The translations under genes and the position numbers were made by a program. The notes below the pieces were generated by a model that did no database searches, had not been told where the DNA came from, and saw only the letters and a program-made list of their open reading frames with translations. Of a stretch of DNA of 64,000 bases, positions 1 through 10,953 are shown in pieces (the stretch's first letter is position 1; each line of letters opens with the position of its first letter). This DNA comes from Pseudoneurospora amorphoporcata (lineage: Eukaryota; Ascomycota; Sordariomycetes; Sordariales; Sordariaceae): the NCBI GenBank assembly GCA_033297205.1, contig MU859082.1:1-64000 (forward strand), given 5' to 3'.

Positions 1-944
1 CTCGATTACACGATAAATATCAGATAGATTATATATGTACGGATTAATGTCGATTGAGTGTGATTAATCGCTCAATTAAACTCGTTCAATTGAGCAATAT
101 GCAACCGTGCGATATGCGACCGTGCCGCTAAGTGCGCTATAAAGTGCGCTATAAAGTGTGCTATAAAGTGGCCAATCTGGGTGCAGATCTGGGTATAGAT
201 CTGAGCTTGGCACTGGGCATAATATTTCATGAAAGAATGTAATACCAAGATTTCTGAGCGAAATTTATAAAAGAATACCACTGGAAAAGGGTGGGTGGAC
301 CGCGGTTTAGATGCTAGCGATTTAATTGGTTAGAAATGCGGGAGGGGTGGAGCGGCGGTGTCTGAAGAGAAAGATGGCGGTGCGAATAGCGTTTCTCATA
401 TTTAAAAGGTAACCACTTACGTAACGAAGGGGTTTAATAAACTATAAGAGAGGGTTAATATTAAAGATATACCTAAAATTAAAGGAGGAGGGAATATTAT
501 TGGCTCGCTAGCGGACAGCTCAGTTAACTAAAATTTAAAAAATATTATAAAAATATAATACTAATCAATATAATAAAAATACAATTTTATAACTACCTTA
601 TAATTAATATTACTATACATATTAGAGAATTTATTATTAGGGATAATTTTAATATAGATCATAACTTTAATACAACAATTATCCTATATAGTAGTAGTAT
701 ACGAAACGTTATAGAGGGAAGCTTACTGCTTTATTCCTACGGCCGCTATTATTTCGATAATATTTTATACATAATTAAATTATAGCTTTTTAATCTTCCC
801 AAATAGGCTAGTACTAAACTGCTATAAGTAGAGCTCGCTATTATCTTGCTCAATTTTAACTTCTTTATATAAACTGTAAGCTTTGATAGTGGGCAGTTTA
901 TTACAACTAACGAATATATACAAACTTATAACAATAAATTATAT
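1..944. other. AT-rich RIP-like DNA, no gene
   Basis: The first 300 bases have ordinary composition. From about 400 to 1060 the sequence becomes very AT-rich and dense in TA dinucleotides, as expected of repeats damaged by RIP. No open frame of useful length survives. The only structure seen is a 12-bp tandem repeat near position 130, listed separately. The window edge cuts the block, so its left boundary is unknown. Confidence 0.6.
130..168. repeat. 12-bp tandem repeat, about three copies
   Basis: The unit AAGTGCGCTATA is repeated about three times, with one C/T change in the third copy. It produces a repetitive short minus-strand frame that has no other coding signal. No flanking duplication was seen, so this is a plain minisatellite. 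Confidence 0.8.
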
Positions 945-1061
945 TTAAATAAATAGAAAATAAATAAGGTTAGGAGAGAGTGTTAGAATAGCTAGTTTAT
1001 AAACAAATAATATAAATATAAATCGAGGTCTAAACGTAGTCAGCCTAATCAGAGAGACTAC

Positions 1062-1095
<34 letters not shown>

Positions 1096-1577
1096 GAATA
1101 GTAAAACGAAGTTTCAAAAGCCTTCTTCTTAAGGGTAAGACGGATAGGGAGCTCTTACTCAACCCCGTCGTTAGAGAGCTCGTCCTTATCGTTAGAAAAC
1201 TCGATAGGGATAGTAGTCCGCTATTAGATAGGAAGGGATAAAAGTATCTCTAATTTGGGCGCGGCAGGCTCCTTCCCCTTCCTCGATTTGAGGGTAGCCT
1301 TCTTGAGAGCTGCCTTCTTAAGAGCCGCCTTCTTTTTAGGAGTAGCCTTCTTCTTAGGGGTGGCAATAGCTTTAATCGATTACTTAGCTTCGACGAGGGT
1401 ACGGCTCTTCTTTCTAGAGCGAGCGGATATACGTAGTAGAGTGGTTGCGCTAGGATCTTCCTAGTCGCTATAGCCGTCGCTATAGCTTTCGTCGAATTAG
1501 ACTGAGGCTATACCGTTTCGAGTACGAGACCACTTCAAAACAGCGGAAGTCTTTTTAAGAATCGTCTTGGGAGGCAT
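945..1577 (-). pseudogene. Decayed reading frame with RIP-type stops (unknown basic protein)
   Basis: Reading from the ATG at 1577-1575, one frame stays coherent for about 210 codons. It starts MPPKTILKK, passes an acidic Ser/Asp/Tyr stretch (FDESYSDGYSD), then a Lys/Ala repeat (ATPKKK twice, then AALKK units at about 1363-1299), and ends in an Asn run encoded by an (ATT)n microsatellite at 1062-1095. It is broken by six stops at 1499-1497, 1463-1461, 1382-1380, 1226-1224, 1223-1221 and 1157-1155. All six are TAA or TAG and none is TGA, so each can come from CAA or CAG by one C-to-T change. The basic Lys/Ala tail resembles histone-H1-like or other DNA-binding tails, but I do not recognise the family. 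Part beyond the Asn run may not be original coding sequence. Confidence 0.6.
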
Positions 1578-2182
1578 TGTCACGATGGGTTTGTTTACTT
1601 TGCACGAAAAGTGTAGAGTTTGAGCTTCAATTCTATATAAAAATCGTCGTGAAAGGTTACAATTTACGGATTTACGGGTTGAGTAGCAGTGTATGTGTGT
1701 GTGCCACCCCCTCATGCCAAGAAAACGACAAGGCGTTTGAGTGCGGGAAAGATACACAAATAAACGTTGAACTCGAAACTAAACTAGAAGTCTTCTGATA
1801 TCAGTTTCGGTGGATAACTTAAGATGTTTCCGATTGAAGTTCACTTGCTCTGGAACACATTCGTCCGAGGTGGTTGTTGTAAAAAGGGTTCGGCCGAGAT
1901 GCATAACATCAAAAGGACCCACAATTCACAAAAGAATTGCCTTGAGAGCTTCACAATCCCGTCATTCACATCAACCATTGTTCCATCTTTCAACAATAAG
2001 TCAAAACCGTCACCACTCAACCTTCACCTCCAACTTTTGGGGCCACCAGCTCACCATTTTTAGTCCTTGCACGAATCCAAGACAATTCAATCCCTCTTTT
2101 CCACATTCCCGGTTCCAACTCCAACCAGCCTCATCAGCACGCACGCAGCAAACAGACTCCAGCCCCTCCAGCACACACAACC
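1578..2182. other. Upstream region of TYW3, no gene seen
   Basis: About 600 bases between the decayed frame and the TYW3 start. Composition changes from AT-rich to CA-rich near 1900-2180, typical of a fungal 5' untranslated region. No convincing TATA box or binding site stands out. Confidence 0.5.
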
Positions 2183-3482
2183 ATGCTCCCCCCACCAACC
2201 CCCTCCTTCCTCACCCGCAAAACCAAAATCCTCTCCCAGCTCTCCGTTCCCGATGCCGAGTACACCGACGTCTCTCCGAAAGGGTCAGTCGACGTGGCCA
2301 TTCGCGAGCTGATTGATGAGATCAACCATGGGTACGAAGGGCTGGTGACGACGAGCAGTTGCGCGGGGAGGGTGAGTGTTTATTTGGAGGGTGTTAAGAA
2401 GAGTAAGAAGACTACGAATACTCTTGATGGTGGTAATGAAGTGGAGGAAGAAGGAGGTGAAGATGGGGCTGGGGCTGGAGCAAGGGAAGCCACGTCTACG
2501 GTGACGGCTAGTTCCTCTGGTGGTAAAGGTGGAGGGGAGTGGTTGTTTGTTTCTCACGATCCGTTGGAGCTGGTTGACCTGAGCACGGGGAGGGAGTATG
2601 ACGGGGAGCACTGGATGGAGGTCTTTGGGTTGACTGGCCGAGGGTCCGGGTCCGGGTCCGGGTCTGGGACTGGGACTGAGTCTGGGGATGGCGAAGAGCA
2701 GGAAGAGCAGGAGCAGCAGAGGTTGATTCACTTCAAGTTCGAACCCATGGTACGTTTTCATCAGCTATTCCCCTTGTTTTCTTACAACTTCAACCAACAA
2801 GATCCCGTCCATATAGATCCTCCACATCCTAACCACCTCCCCCTCCCACGCCCACCTAGCCATCCAATCCGGCATGACCTCGGGCTTCCGCGAAACAGGC
2901 GCCGTCTCCATCTTACCCCGTCTAACCGCTCCCTTTTCCTCGTCCTGTCATCAGTGTCATACTCACCACCCTCACCAATCGTCATCAACATCAACACCAA
3001 CATCAACAGAATCCGTCACACCAAACCCCATAGTAGCCATCCGCTCCATGGGCCTCTCCTTCGAGTCCCTAATCGGCGTTCAACCATCCAGTAGTTCTCA
3101 ACGAGAGTCGCTGGTGACTCCAGAGTATCTGTCTCTGCTGGTCAAGGTTGCCAATGAGCGGTTTGAGGAGAATAAGAAGAGGATTGCTAGGTTTAGGGAG
3201 GCTTTGAGGTTGGCTTTTGGTAGTGATGAAGCCGGTGGTGCCGAGGAAAAGAAGAAGGTGGGTGATAGTGGAGAGTGGGAAGATGCTGAAGCTAGGAAGC
3301 AGAGGAAGAGAGAGGAAGGGTTAGCGAGACGGGAAGAGGTTAGGAGGAGAAAGGAGGAGGAGAGGGAGAGGAAGAGGAGGGAGGCTGAGGAGAAGGGGGA
3401 GGGGAAGGAAGAGATTAAGGGGGAGAAAGAGGGTAAGGTGGATTTGGCAGAGGTGGTGTTGCAGGTGCCGGATGTTTTGTAG
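2183..3482 (+). CDS. TYW3: tRNA wybutosine-synthesizing protein 3 (TYW3-like methyltransferase)
   Basis: Two exons, 2183-2749 and 2817-3482, give 410 residues; the 67-nt intron has GTACGT and ATATAG ends and splits the codons in phase 0. TYW3 family proteins N-methylate the wybutosine precursor at position 37 of tRNA-Phe in the cytosol, using S-adenosylmethionine. The SSCAGR signature is at residues 58-63, KFEPM at 185-189, and the second exon continues with LHILTTSPSHAHLAIQSG and a GFRETG segment, matching the order in the family. Residues about 71-105 are a Glu/Gly-rich insertion. The last 80 residues are a highly charged Lys/Glu helix absent from short family members. The start is the first ATG of the frame, in context ACCATGC. 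Family assignment is firm; substrate is by homology. Confidence 0.9.
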
Positions 3483-4179
3483 AGATGCATTCGGTGGTCC
3501 CGTCTTGGGCCAAGAATATCAATCAGCAGAGAGAACTTGACCAGACTCTTAGTTGAGATGTTGCTCTCTCTTACTACGGTCAGGTCAGGGGAATCAAAAC
3601 CAATTCCAATATATGACCTTGTCCGTCCCATTCTTTCTCTTTCTTTAGAGGTATCATTTGTCCTGTGTCCTGACCTGAAACGATTCGACTGAACGGAAAG
3701 CATAGCCTGTATTTATACCATTGCTCCGAGCTCTAAGCCTTCAGTCTTCGGCCTCTTCGCCTTTTATGCCATCTATGATACACGCTCACATACACACACT
3801 TGACTGGCCGCACTTTCGCAGCCAACCAAACGAACCCCAACCAGCTAACTGCTGATTTCTGCGTACCCTTTTGATTGACTGCAGACGCGAGAACTCAACT
3901 AGCAGCTTTTCCACTTCCCCTCTGCCTGCCCAGACTCGAAACCTCCATGGTAGAAGACCCATCTGGCATCGTCGTCCCCTTCCGTCCATTCTGGCCCCTT
4001 TTCGTCACGTCCTAAGATGTTGTAAAGATGAGCGTCCACAAGGTGTTGCGTTCCCTTCCAACCCAGGCCTTCACCAACTTCTCCATAGGCTATTTAGGTA
4101 TATCACCTACTATCGGTCCGCCTGTCGATTCGGCGTGTTTTGTGGTCGGGAAAAAAAATGCTCAGGTTGAGACTCAAAC
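3483..4179. other. Convergent intergenic region TYW3 / MIC19
   Basis: About 700 bases between the stop codons of two convergent genes. It should hold both 3' untranslated regions. Only short chance frames are present and no RNA gene was recognised. Confidence 0.5.
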
Positions 4180-5026
4180 TTAAGCAACAACCTTGTCAAC
4201 CCACCCCCTCTCCAGCCTGCGCACCTCCTCCTTAAAAGCCTCAACCTCCTTCCAGCAGTCCAGCGGCCGGCGGTCGTTCTCACGCAGGCACCGGACCACC
4301 TCGCCGCGCGCCGTCTCCATGCTCTCGGGCAGCTCGCGCACCTTGCGGCGCTCCTCGAGCTTGGCGCGCAGGGCCTCAACTTCCTTGTTGACCTTTTGTC
4401 TGCTGACGTCGTTCTCTTGTTGTTGCTGCTGCTCGGTAGACTGAGACGAGGATGTGAGAGTTTCCTGCAGCTTGGCGGCTTCGGCGGCGCGGAGACGCTT
4501 CAGTTCTTCGGCGACGCGGGCTTGGACTTGGAGCTCGAGGGTTTGTTGGCGGGAGATGTCGGTCTGTTTTTGTTGGGTATGTGTGTCAGTTTCTGTTTTC
4601 TTCGGAGTTGTTGGAGCATTGAATTGGCTGGCTGGTAGGTGTCGAATGGTATGTGGGTTTGGTATGTATGCGAACGGAGCAGGAGGGACGGAACAGTATG
4701 GGCGTAGAGGAGTTCGCATCGTAGATGGAGGCAGGATAGCCAGAGCAGCACGGATACAGCATCATACCTCGGGGCTAGACTGCAACTGTTCGACAAGATC
4801 CTGCGACACGCCAGCCGGGGCGGTCCTAGTTTATTGGAACTCAACATGTCAGCCTTCAATCTGTCCCATACTCCCTATCTCTGCTCAATCTTGAACTTTG
4901 TAGTCCTCCCCAATCCAATCCATCAATCAATCCCCAGTTAGAAACATGAACAAGAATGGGACATGGGACATACCCCTTCCATACATGCGGCGCCGCAGCT
5001 GAGGGCTTCGAGGCGCTGGAACCCAT
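4180..5026 (-). CDS. MIC19: MICOS complex subunit MIC19 (fungal DUF1690 protein)
   Basis: Three exons on the minus strand, 5026-4974, 4825-4768 and 4563-4180, give 164 residues. All junctions are GT...AG and phases agree (2, then 0). MIC19 is a peripheral inner-membrane protein of the mitochondrial MICOS complex that shapes crista junctions. The product starts MGSSASKPS, a good N-myristoylation signal as in the family. The middle is a charged coiled coil rich in Gln/Glu/Lys. The C-terminus carries a CHCH-like pair, Cys129 and Cys140, ten residues apart, in the context RCLRENDRRPLDCWKEV. A single-exon reading of the last exon upstream into the intron would give a false N-terminus. The length is normal for filamentous fungi. 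Confidence 0.88.
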
Positions 5027-5983
5027 TGTGAATTTTGGTCGTCGCGGGGCTTTGGTTGTTGAAGGATAGGTAGAGAGGTGATGTAGTGTGGGAGTTCGAA
5101 GACCGGGAGCTGCTCTGCTGCTATCTACCCTGATGTCACCGGAGAGAGGATTGGATAGGGTGGGTTTTGCGATTTGTCTGGCTTGCGCTGCGGCTGCCGG
5201 CTCGGTCGTCGTCGCGAATTCCGGTTCGCAATCGGCGACTTGCTCTTCTTGTCAGGTCCCGCTAGTACAAGCAGGTGCCAAGACTCTGGGCTTGTGATTT
5301 GCTGGCTTAACCCTCCGGAAGTTGCTCATCGAACTGCCGTAGTCAACCCTGGCGAGCTCTGGGTTGAAAGGGAATTTCCGGGCAGGAGGACGGAGTGCAC
5401 TGTGTTGCAAAAGGTCTTGGCGAACTGTGCGCATTTTGAGGCTCGATCTTTACTCAGTTTACACCTGGTGTGAAGATGGCCGAAAGTTAACAATTAATGA
5501 TTATCAGTTCAATTACAAGTAAGAATTTTGCACTCTCAGATTTCGGGATCTTCATCTAGAATCGTAGGTCAATCGATTTCCAAGTACTATAGCAAGAAAG
5601 CAAAGGACTAGTCCAAAAGCGCAAGCCATATATACGCTAGTATAATCCATGGTCGTCCGACCTCAACAAAGCTATATAAAGCCATGGCCAAAGCCCAAGA
5701 CCTCTTCCCCACCGAAGTAGCAAAAGTTGAACACCGTATCCTACGTTTTCGCTTGTTTATAGAGATCCAGACCATCCATAGCCCAACTCCTTTTTTTTCA
5801 AGGTACGCCTTAATCCCTACCCCAACCGGCAACCGGATGACGCCCTACCTAGCCGAGACATCGAGCCTAGATCAATTCCTTGCTCTTTTAAATCCCAAAC
5901 TCCCTCATAAACTCCACTTCCGTCACATCAGGCTGTCTGGATTGCTCATAACACCCATACCCGTCTTGCTGTGTGGGCTGCTC
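5027..5983. other. Intergenic region between MIC19 and a transcription factor
   Basis: About 950 bases holding the MIC19 promoter and the 3' untranslated region of the transcription factor gene on the same strand. Short frames are present but have no similarity I recognise. Confidence 0.5.
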
Positions 5984-8900
5984 CTAATACCCATACATAT
6001 TCGTTCCACCAACCCAGCTCTGCATAGCACCGGGCTGTCCCTGATCCGACATGTAATAACCCAACTCGTTCTCGTATCCGTCGTTGACGCCCAGAGTTCC
6101 GGGCTGCGGGTAATACTGTTGCGGGGGTGCCTGAGGGTCATAGGGCACTTGCCCCTGCCCAGCCGTTGTCGTTGGAGGAACGCCACCGGCTTGTTGAGTG
6201 TCAAAGGCTTCGATGAGCAAGCCTAACCCATCTGTTGACTGCCGACCGGCTACACCGACGACAGGTTGCGGTTGCTGCCCCTGTTGCGAAGGCGATGCCA
6301 AATCTTGCTGCTGGGGGGCGGTTGGGGCGGGAGTCTGCTCCTGCGGTTGCGAAGATGTAGGCACACGCAGACTTGGGTCGATGAACATCGCGGGAGTTGC
6401 GACACTGGGGTGTACCGGGCTGATGATCGCTTGTTCAGGACTACCCTGGGGTATAGGCTCCTGCTTTTCGCTTAGAGCTTGTTGTACCTGCTGGGCCTGT
6501 TGCGCTTGCATCTGAGCAGTAAAGGCTGGGTGTTGCTGTGGTGGCTGCTGTGCCTGCACTTGTGCCTGTTGTGCCTCTTGCGCCTGTGCTTGAGCCTGGG
6601 CCTGAGCCTGAGCCTGAACCTGAGCTTGGGCTTGTGCTTGAGCCAAAGCCATATGAGCTTGAGCCTGGGCTTGCTGTTGCTGAACGGTCGGCATCTGAAG
6701 GACGTGAGGAATCTCATCTCTCTGAGCGAGCAGGAGGGTAAAATCAGCCTGTTGGTTCCGTGAACGAAAGACCTTCTTGGGGGAATAATGATAACTTACG
6801 CTGTCCGCCATGGTACCCTCGTTACCAACCATCACGCCGCTTTGGGCTGTGTAAAACCGTTCCAGATGCTCATACCACCTAGTCGCCAATGGCCATATGT
6901 TCCTACTCTCTGCCAATATGCTGAGAACACGAGTTACCATCAAAGGTCCTTCGCGAGTAATGGCTGGCTCAGGGCACACTGATGTTGATAACGCGTTAAC
7001 TCAGTCCCGGAAACAAATCTCTTCAGGGTAGATGACTTACGACTTGGGTATTTGCACAAGTAGCATGCAAGGAAGCCACAGCTGTAAACGCAGAACGCCT
7101 GAATAAGGAGGTCAGTCGGCATTCATTTGATATGTCAAGTCCAATCAGTACTTACTGCCATCTGTGCCCCAGGACCTTCCTCGGGCGACCGCTCGTTGTA
7201 TTGAGTGTCGATTTGTTCGTACAGATTCTTGACGTTCCTAAACAGCTGACGCGACATTTCAGTCCAGAAAGCAGTGCGCTCTGGTTGGGACTTATCGTCC
7301 GACAAGATACTACGACGCTGTCAGCTCAAGCTTTTTAGTGCTTTTCTGGAGTAACCTACTCGGTCAAGTATGCCTTCCTAAGAACAATGTTGCAGAGACG
7401 AGTTATCATTGTCACGCCGAGATATGCCTACAGGAGATGTTAGCACTGAGAAGGCACTTGTTTCGATGTTTTCGACCTTGTAACCTACCAAGTCTTGGCC
7501 CTCTTGCTTGTACCCCTTCAGTAAAAAGGGGCTCCACTTATGGTCGCCAGGCAGACCATTCTCCCATTCCTCAAGGCGGTTGACCATAATTGCATACTCG
7601 CTGTCTGCCTCCCATGGATCCGTGACTTTGTCGTTGCTGAGCACTCGGCGGGAGATTGCTCCCCAGAAGTAATGGGCCTGGATGAGCGTGGCAAACAGGG
7701 ACCGGCCCTCGTCGGTGACAAGACGAGGGTTCTCCAGGGCCGGAGGAGTGTCCTGGAGCGCTGCTCTCGACTTGGGTATTTGACCAGTGGCGAAGTCCTT
7801 CTCGTTGCAAGGCAACAATGCTGTGATATCGCTAGCTGATAGAGACACGGGGCACCGCGGTCCCGAATGGAGGTTGTCCTGGCTATGGAGCATCCACTAT
7901 CATTCAATTAGTGACAGAACCTTTCCCGATCTCATCATTGCATCCGATATATTTATATGCCACTTACCAAGGTGCGGCGGGCAGACTCTGCCCTCATAAT
8001 TAGTTCCTCCGAAGGGTTCTCCGGCAACCTGTACGTCTCCTCCCTGTGTAGTCCCGTCAACGTGGCCATACGCATAGCAATTGCCAGGTTGATAGAGCTC
8101 TGTTGCTTCAAGCTGCTTCCCTGCTGTGCAATACTCAACAGGTAGAACGCCTGACATCTCTCCAGGTCCGGATCTCTGTACAGTTCGCGGCACGCAACCT
8201 CAGAGGCGCGTTCCATAAACACTTCAGCGGCCTTAACAGCACCACCGAAACGATCAACCAATGTTGGCGTCAACCGGGCCGAGATGCTCAAAATGCTCAA
8301 TAAGAAAAACACGCTGACAGATCGGTGGTTCGTCCGTAGTCGTTCGGGAAAGTGTTGCTTATGGATAAAGCCCAACTGGAAGTAATGGGCTGTGAACTTG
8401 TGAACGGCTTCAAGTATTTCAGGCAGCGGGGGCAGAAGATCCCATTCGTCGTAACCCTTGATCGGTCTCGGTGGCTGCGGTACTGGTGAGCGCACGGGGG
8501 CATCGAGGATTTCGCGCCGGACCTTAGCGGGGTCTCGCTTGGTCGACTTGTCGGCTCTGACTCGAGGGTGTCGGTATTCGCGGTCCTGATCGGGCTGGCC
8601 ACGGACGGGGAACGTGCTGGGGAAAAGGTCTTTTTTTTAGCAACTGGGGAGAGCAAAGACACTACTGCGACAAATAGTGTATCTATCGTGTATCTATCGT
8701 GTGATCTCTTACCAGTCGGCCGGACCAAGTCCAGCATCGCGGCAGGCCTGGCAGGGAGGTTGGGCCTTGTCATGGAGACATTTGCTTCTCATACGGCGGC
8801 ATCTGTAAAGGGTGACATGTCAGTCCTTCGCGAACATTGAGTAATTCGTGACGTTTGTATGATAACAAGTCGATCCGGCAACTGTTCACATACCTTCGGC

Positions 8901-9327
8901 AAGCGATTGGAGCTCTGCGCTTGATGGTAGGGGTTGGGAAGGCTAAGCCAGGAACTTGTCCAGGAGTTCCGACAGAGACTGGACTGTTGACCTGGCTAGG
9001 AGATTGACCGGGAAGAGGGAATTGACCAGGAATCTGACCGGAGAGCTGTTGACCGTTGATCTGATTGACCTGGGGTTGCAATTGTTGCGGTTGTTGCTGG
9101 TGTTGCTGCTGCTGCGGGTGTTGTTGCTGTTGTTGACTATGGTTATTCGGCACGGGGCTTGACAGGTCGAGCTGCATTGGAGTCTGAGGTGAGTCGTGGT
9201 CCTGGTCCTGGTTCATCTCGACGTCGGGTTGCTCCTGTTGTGGTTGAGGCGACGCGGCCGGCATCGAAGCCATCGCCATTGGAGCTGGCGACGGCGATGG
9301 CTCGGCCTGCTTCATCTCCTGGTCCAT
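5984..9327 (-). CDS. Zn2Cys6 transcription factor with fungal-specific regulatory domain
   Basis: Nine exons on the minus strand: 9327-8894, 8802-8713, 8616-7968, 7896-7489, 7427-7360, 7309-7156, 7098-7041, 6978-6800 and 6748-5984. They join in frame to 934 residues. The N-terminal 140 residues are rich in Pro, Gln and Met. The binuclear zinc cluster is at residues 143-175 (Cys 143, 146, 153, 162, 165, 175, spacing C-x2-C-x6-C-x8-C-x2-C-x9-C) and is split by introns 1 and 2. Residues about 220-480 form a fungal transcription factor domain; RRTLWMLHSQDNLHSG spans the exon 3/4 junction. The C-terminus has a long Gln/Ala repeat (about 700-760) and a Gln/Pro-rich tail, likely activation regions. 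Such proteins are nuclear regulators binding CGG motifs. I could not assign a named regulator. The last intron (51 nt) lacks stops and could be retained. Confidence 0.87.
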
Positions 9328-10033
9328 CTCGCCGGCAACGACGCGGGCGTCGGTTTGGGACCCTTGGGAGGATGATGAGGCTGCCTAGGGCAAAAGGATC
9401 GAGAAAAAGCGATAACGGGACGCCGGTGCGGCACGGCAGCGATGTTTAGTTGCAGATAATAGACCAGAAAAGGTAGCTGTTGAAGCTGTAGATTTGCCGG
9501 AGCGGCTTCTTCTTGGTTGCGGGGCGGATGATGTGATTGCCGGCAGGGCAAGATATGGCCCAATCTCTACCGCCAATTGCCTGGGGGTGTGCTGCACAGG
9601 GCAGGCGCAGATGAGTGCAAATCGAATGCCGCGCGCCTGAATTTGGACCCTCGGGGCAAAAACTTTTGGTCGGCAGTCGCCGGATAGCAGGGTCCACAGT
9701 TGGAGGACGGACGAAAGGTCGACGTTCGAATCCAGAACACAGCTTTCAATAGTGACCGACAGAAGGGCTTCATTTACTCATTCGAGTTATCGTAATGAAG
9801 CTTCAGTTGGGTTCCAGTCTTGCAAATTACGATTGATGAATGAGGTGGAACAATTCGAGACCGGATGGAAGGTGTCAGAGCTGCAGGCGTCTACGACGGG
9901 AGTCAGCACTTCCATGATAGAGGAGCTATGTAACACATGATTGGTCGCGTGCTGTATGGTTGATGGGGAAGAATCACATCATATCACTCAACAACCTCCA
10001 AGAGAAGGATGATTCAGATTGGGACTTTCGAGG

Positions 10034-10034
<1 letters not shown>

Positions 10035-10090
<56 letters not shown>
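10035..10090. repeat. Poly-T tract of 56 bases
   Basis: An uninterrupted run of T on the plus strand, lying between two genes transcribed on the minus strand. The same bases read as poly-A on that strand, so a retroposed poly-A tail is possible, but no retrogene body is recognisable beside it. Length will vary in assemblies. Confidence 0.95.
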
Positions 10091-10092
<2 letters not shown>

Positions 10093-10617
10093 GCTGCTTA
10101 AGATATCGCTATTTCTGCTATCAGATCGTGTTAGCTCTACTGAGCAAGGGCTGTGCTAATGCCGTAGCCAACCCACATACAGGGTTGAGGAGGGTATGCG
10201 TATATGGATACCCCCGAAAAGCTCAATTGCCATCCTCTGCCTCAAGCCAAACAGCCCTTCTCCTCTTTGAGTTACATCTTGTTCAAGATAAATCGGACAG
10301 GTGGTCTGGAGAAAGGGTGAGTGAGGTACAATACAAGTGGGAGTGGGAGTATGCATAACAAGGGGTTGCTTGTTTGGGGGGAATTGTTTCTTTCTTCGTG
10401 TTGTCTCTACATGATTGTGCGTTCTGCATCGGATCGCCCTATGATGCACCTCCTTCTTCCTTTTGCCGTGGGTATCAAAGGGAAACGTGTGCTACAGGGT
10501 GACGCGCAGTACATGATATCTTCTTCTCTCTTCTTCCTCCTTCTTCTCTATCGCTGACCCGAATAACGCCCAAGACTCGTGTTACCAAATGACAAACCGG
10601 TGCTAGCAGCCGCGCGC

Positions 10618-10638
10618 GGGGGGGGAGGGGGGGGGGGG
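10618..10638. repeat. G-rich homopolymer tract
   Basis: A run of G with a single interrupting A, preceded by CGCGCG. It lies about 315 bases downstream of the importin beta stop. It could fold as a G-quadruplex; nothing else is inferred. Confidence 0.9.
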
Positions 10639-10953
10639 ACGAGGGATATAAAGGTGTGTTGGTGCTGTGTGAAGTGTCATTTAAACGAGCATGATGTATA
10701 AATTAGTGCAAAACCATAAAGGGGCTTGTATCACATCATTTGTGCATCGCGTTACTGGGGGGATTGGGTGTAGTGTCGTGGGATCGTGTCGCGTTCGTCA
10801 AGGAATTGCTGCTAAGGGGCTTGGGGGTAGTGATGGGGTAATGCATCATCAAAAGCGACTACGGGAGTGGAGTGCTTGAAGTGACGCCAGTGGCCCTAAG
10901 GGCCGGCGAGCTGAGAGAGCACCTTTATGGCTGGCCTCAGGCATGATTCAACC

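Larger units (their letters stand above)
9328..10953. other. Intergenic region with long homopolymer tracts
   Basis: About 1.6 kb between the transcription factor start and the importin beta stop. Just upstream of the ATG at 9327 is a pyrimidine-rich stretch ending CCCTAG (minus strand), a possible 3' splice site of a 5' untranslated intron. The region also holds a 56-base T run and a G-rich run, listed separately. No gene is supported. Confidence 0.5.

Noticed and set aside
72..281. Minus-strand frame with repeated His-Phe-Ile-Ala units
   Set aside because: Created by the 12-bp tandem repeat; no other support.
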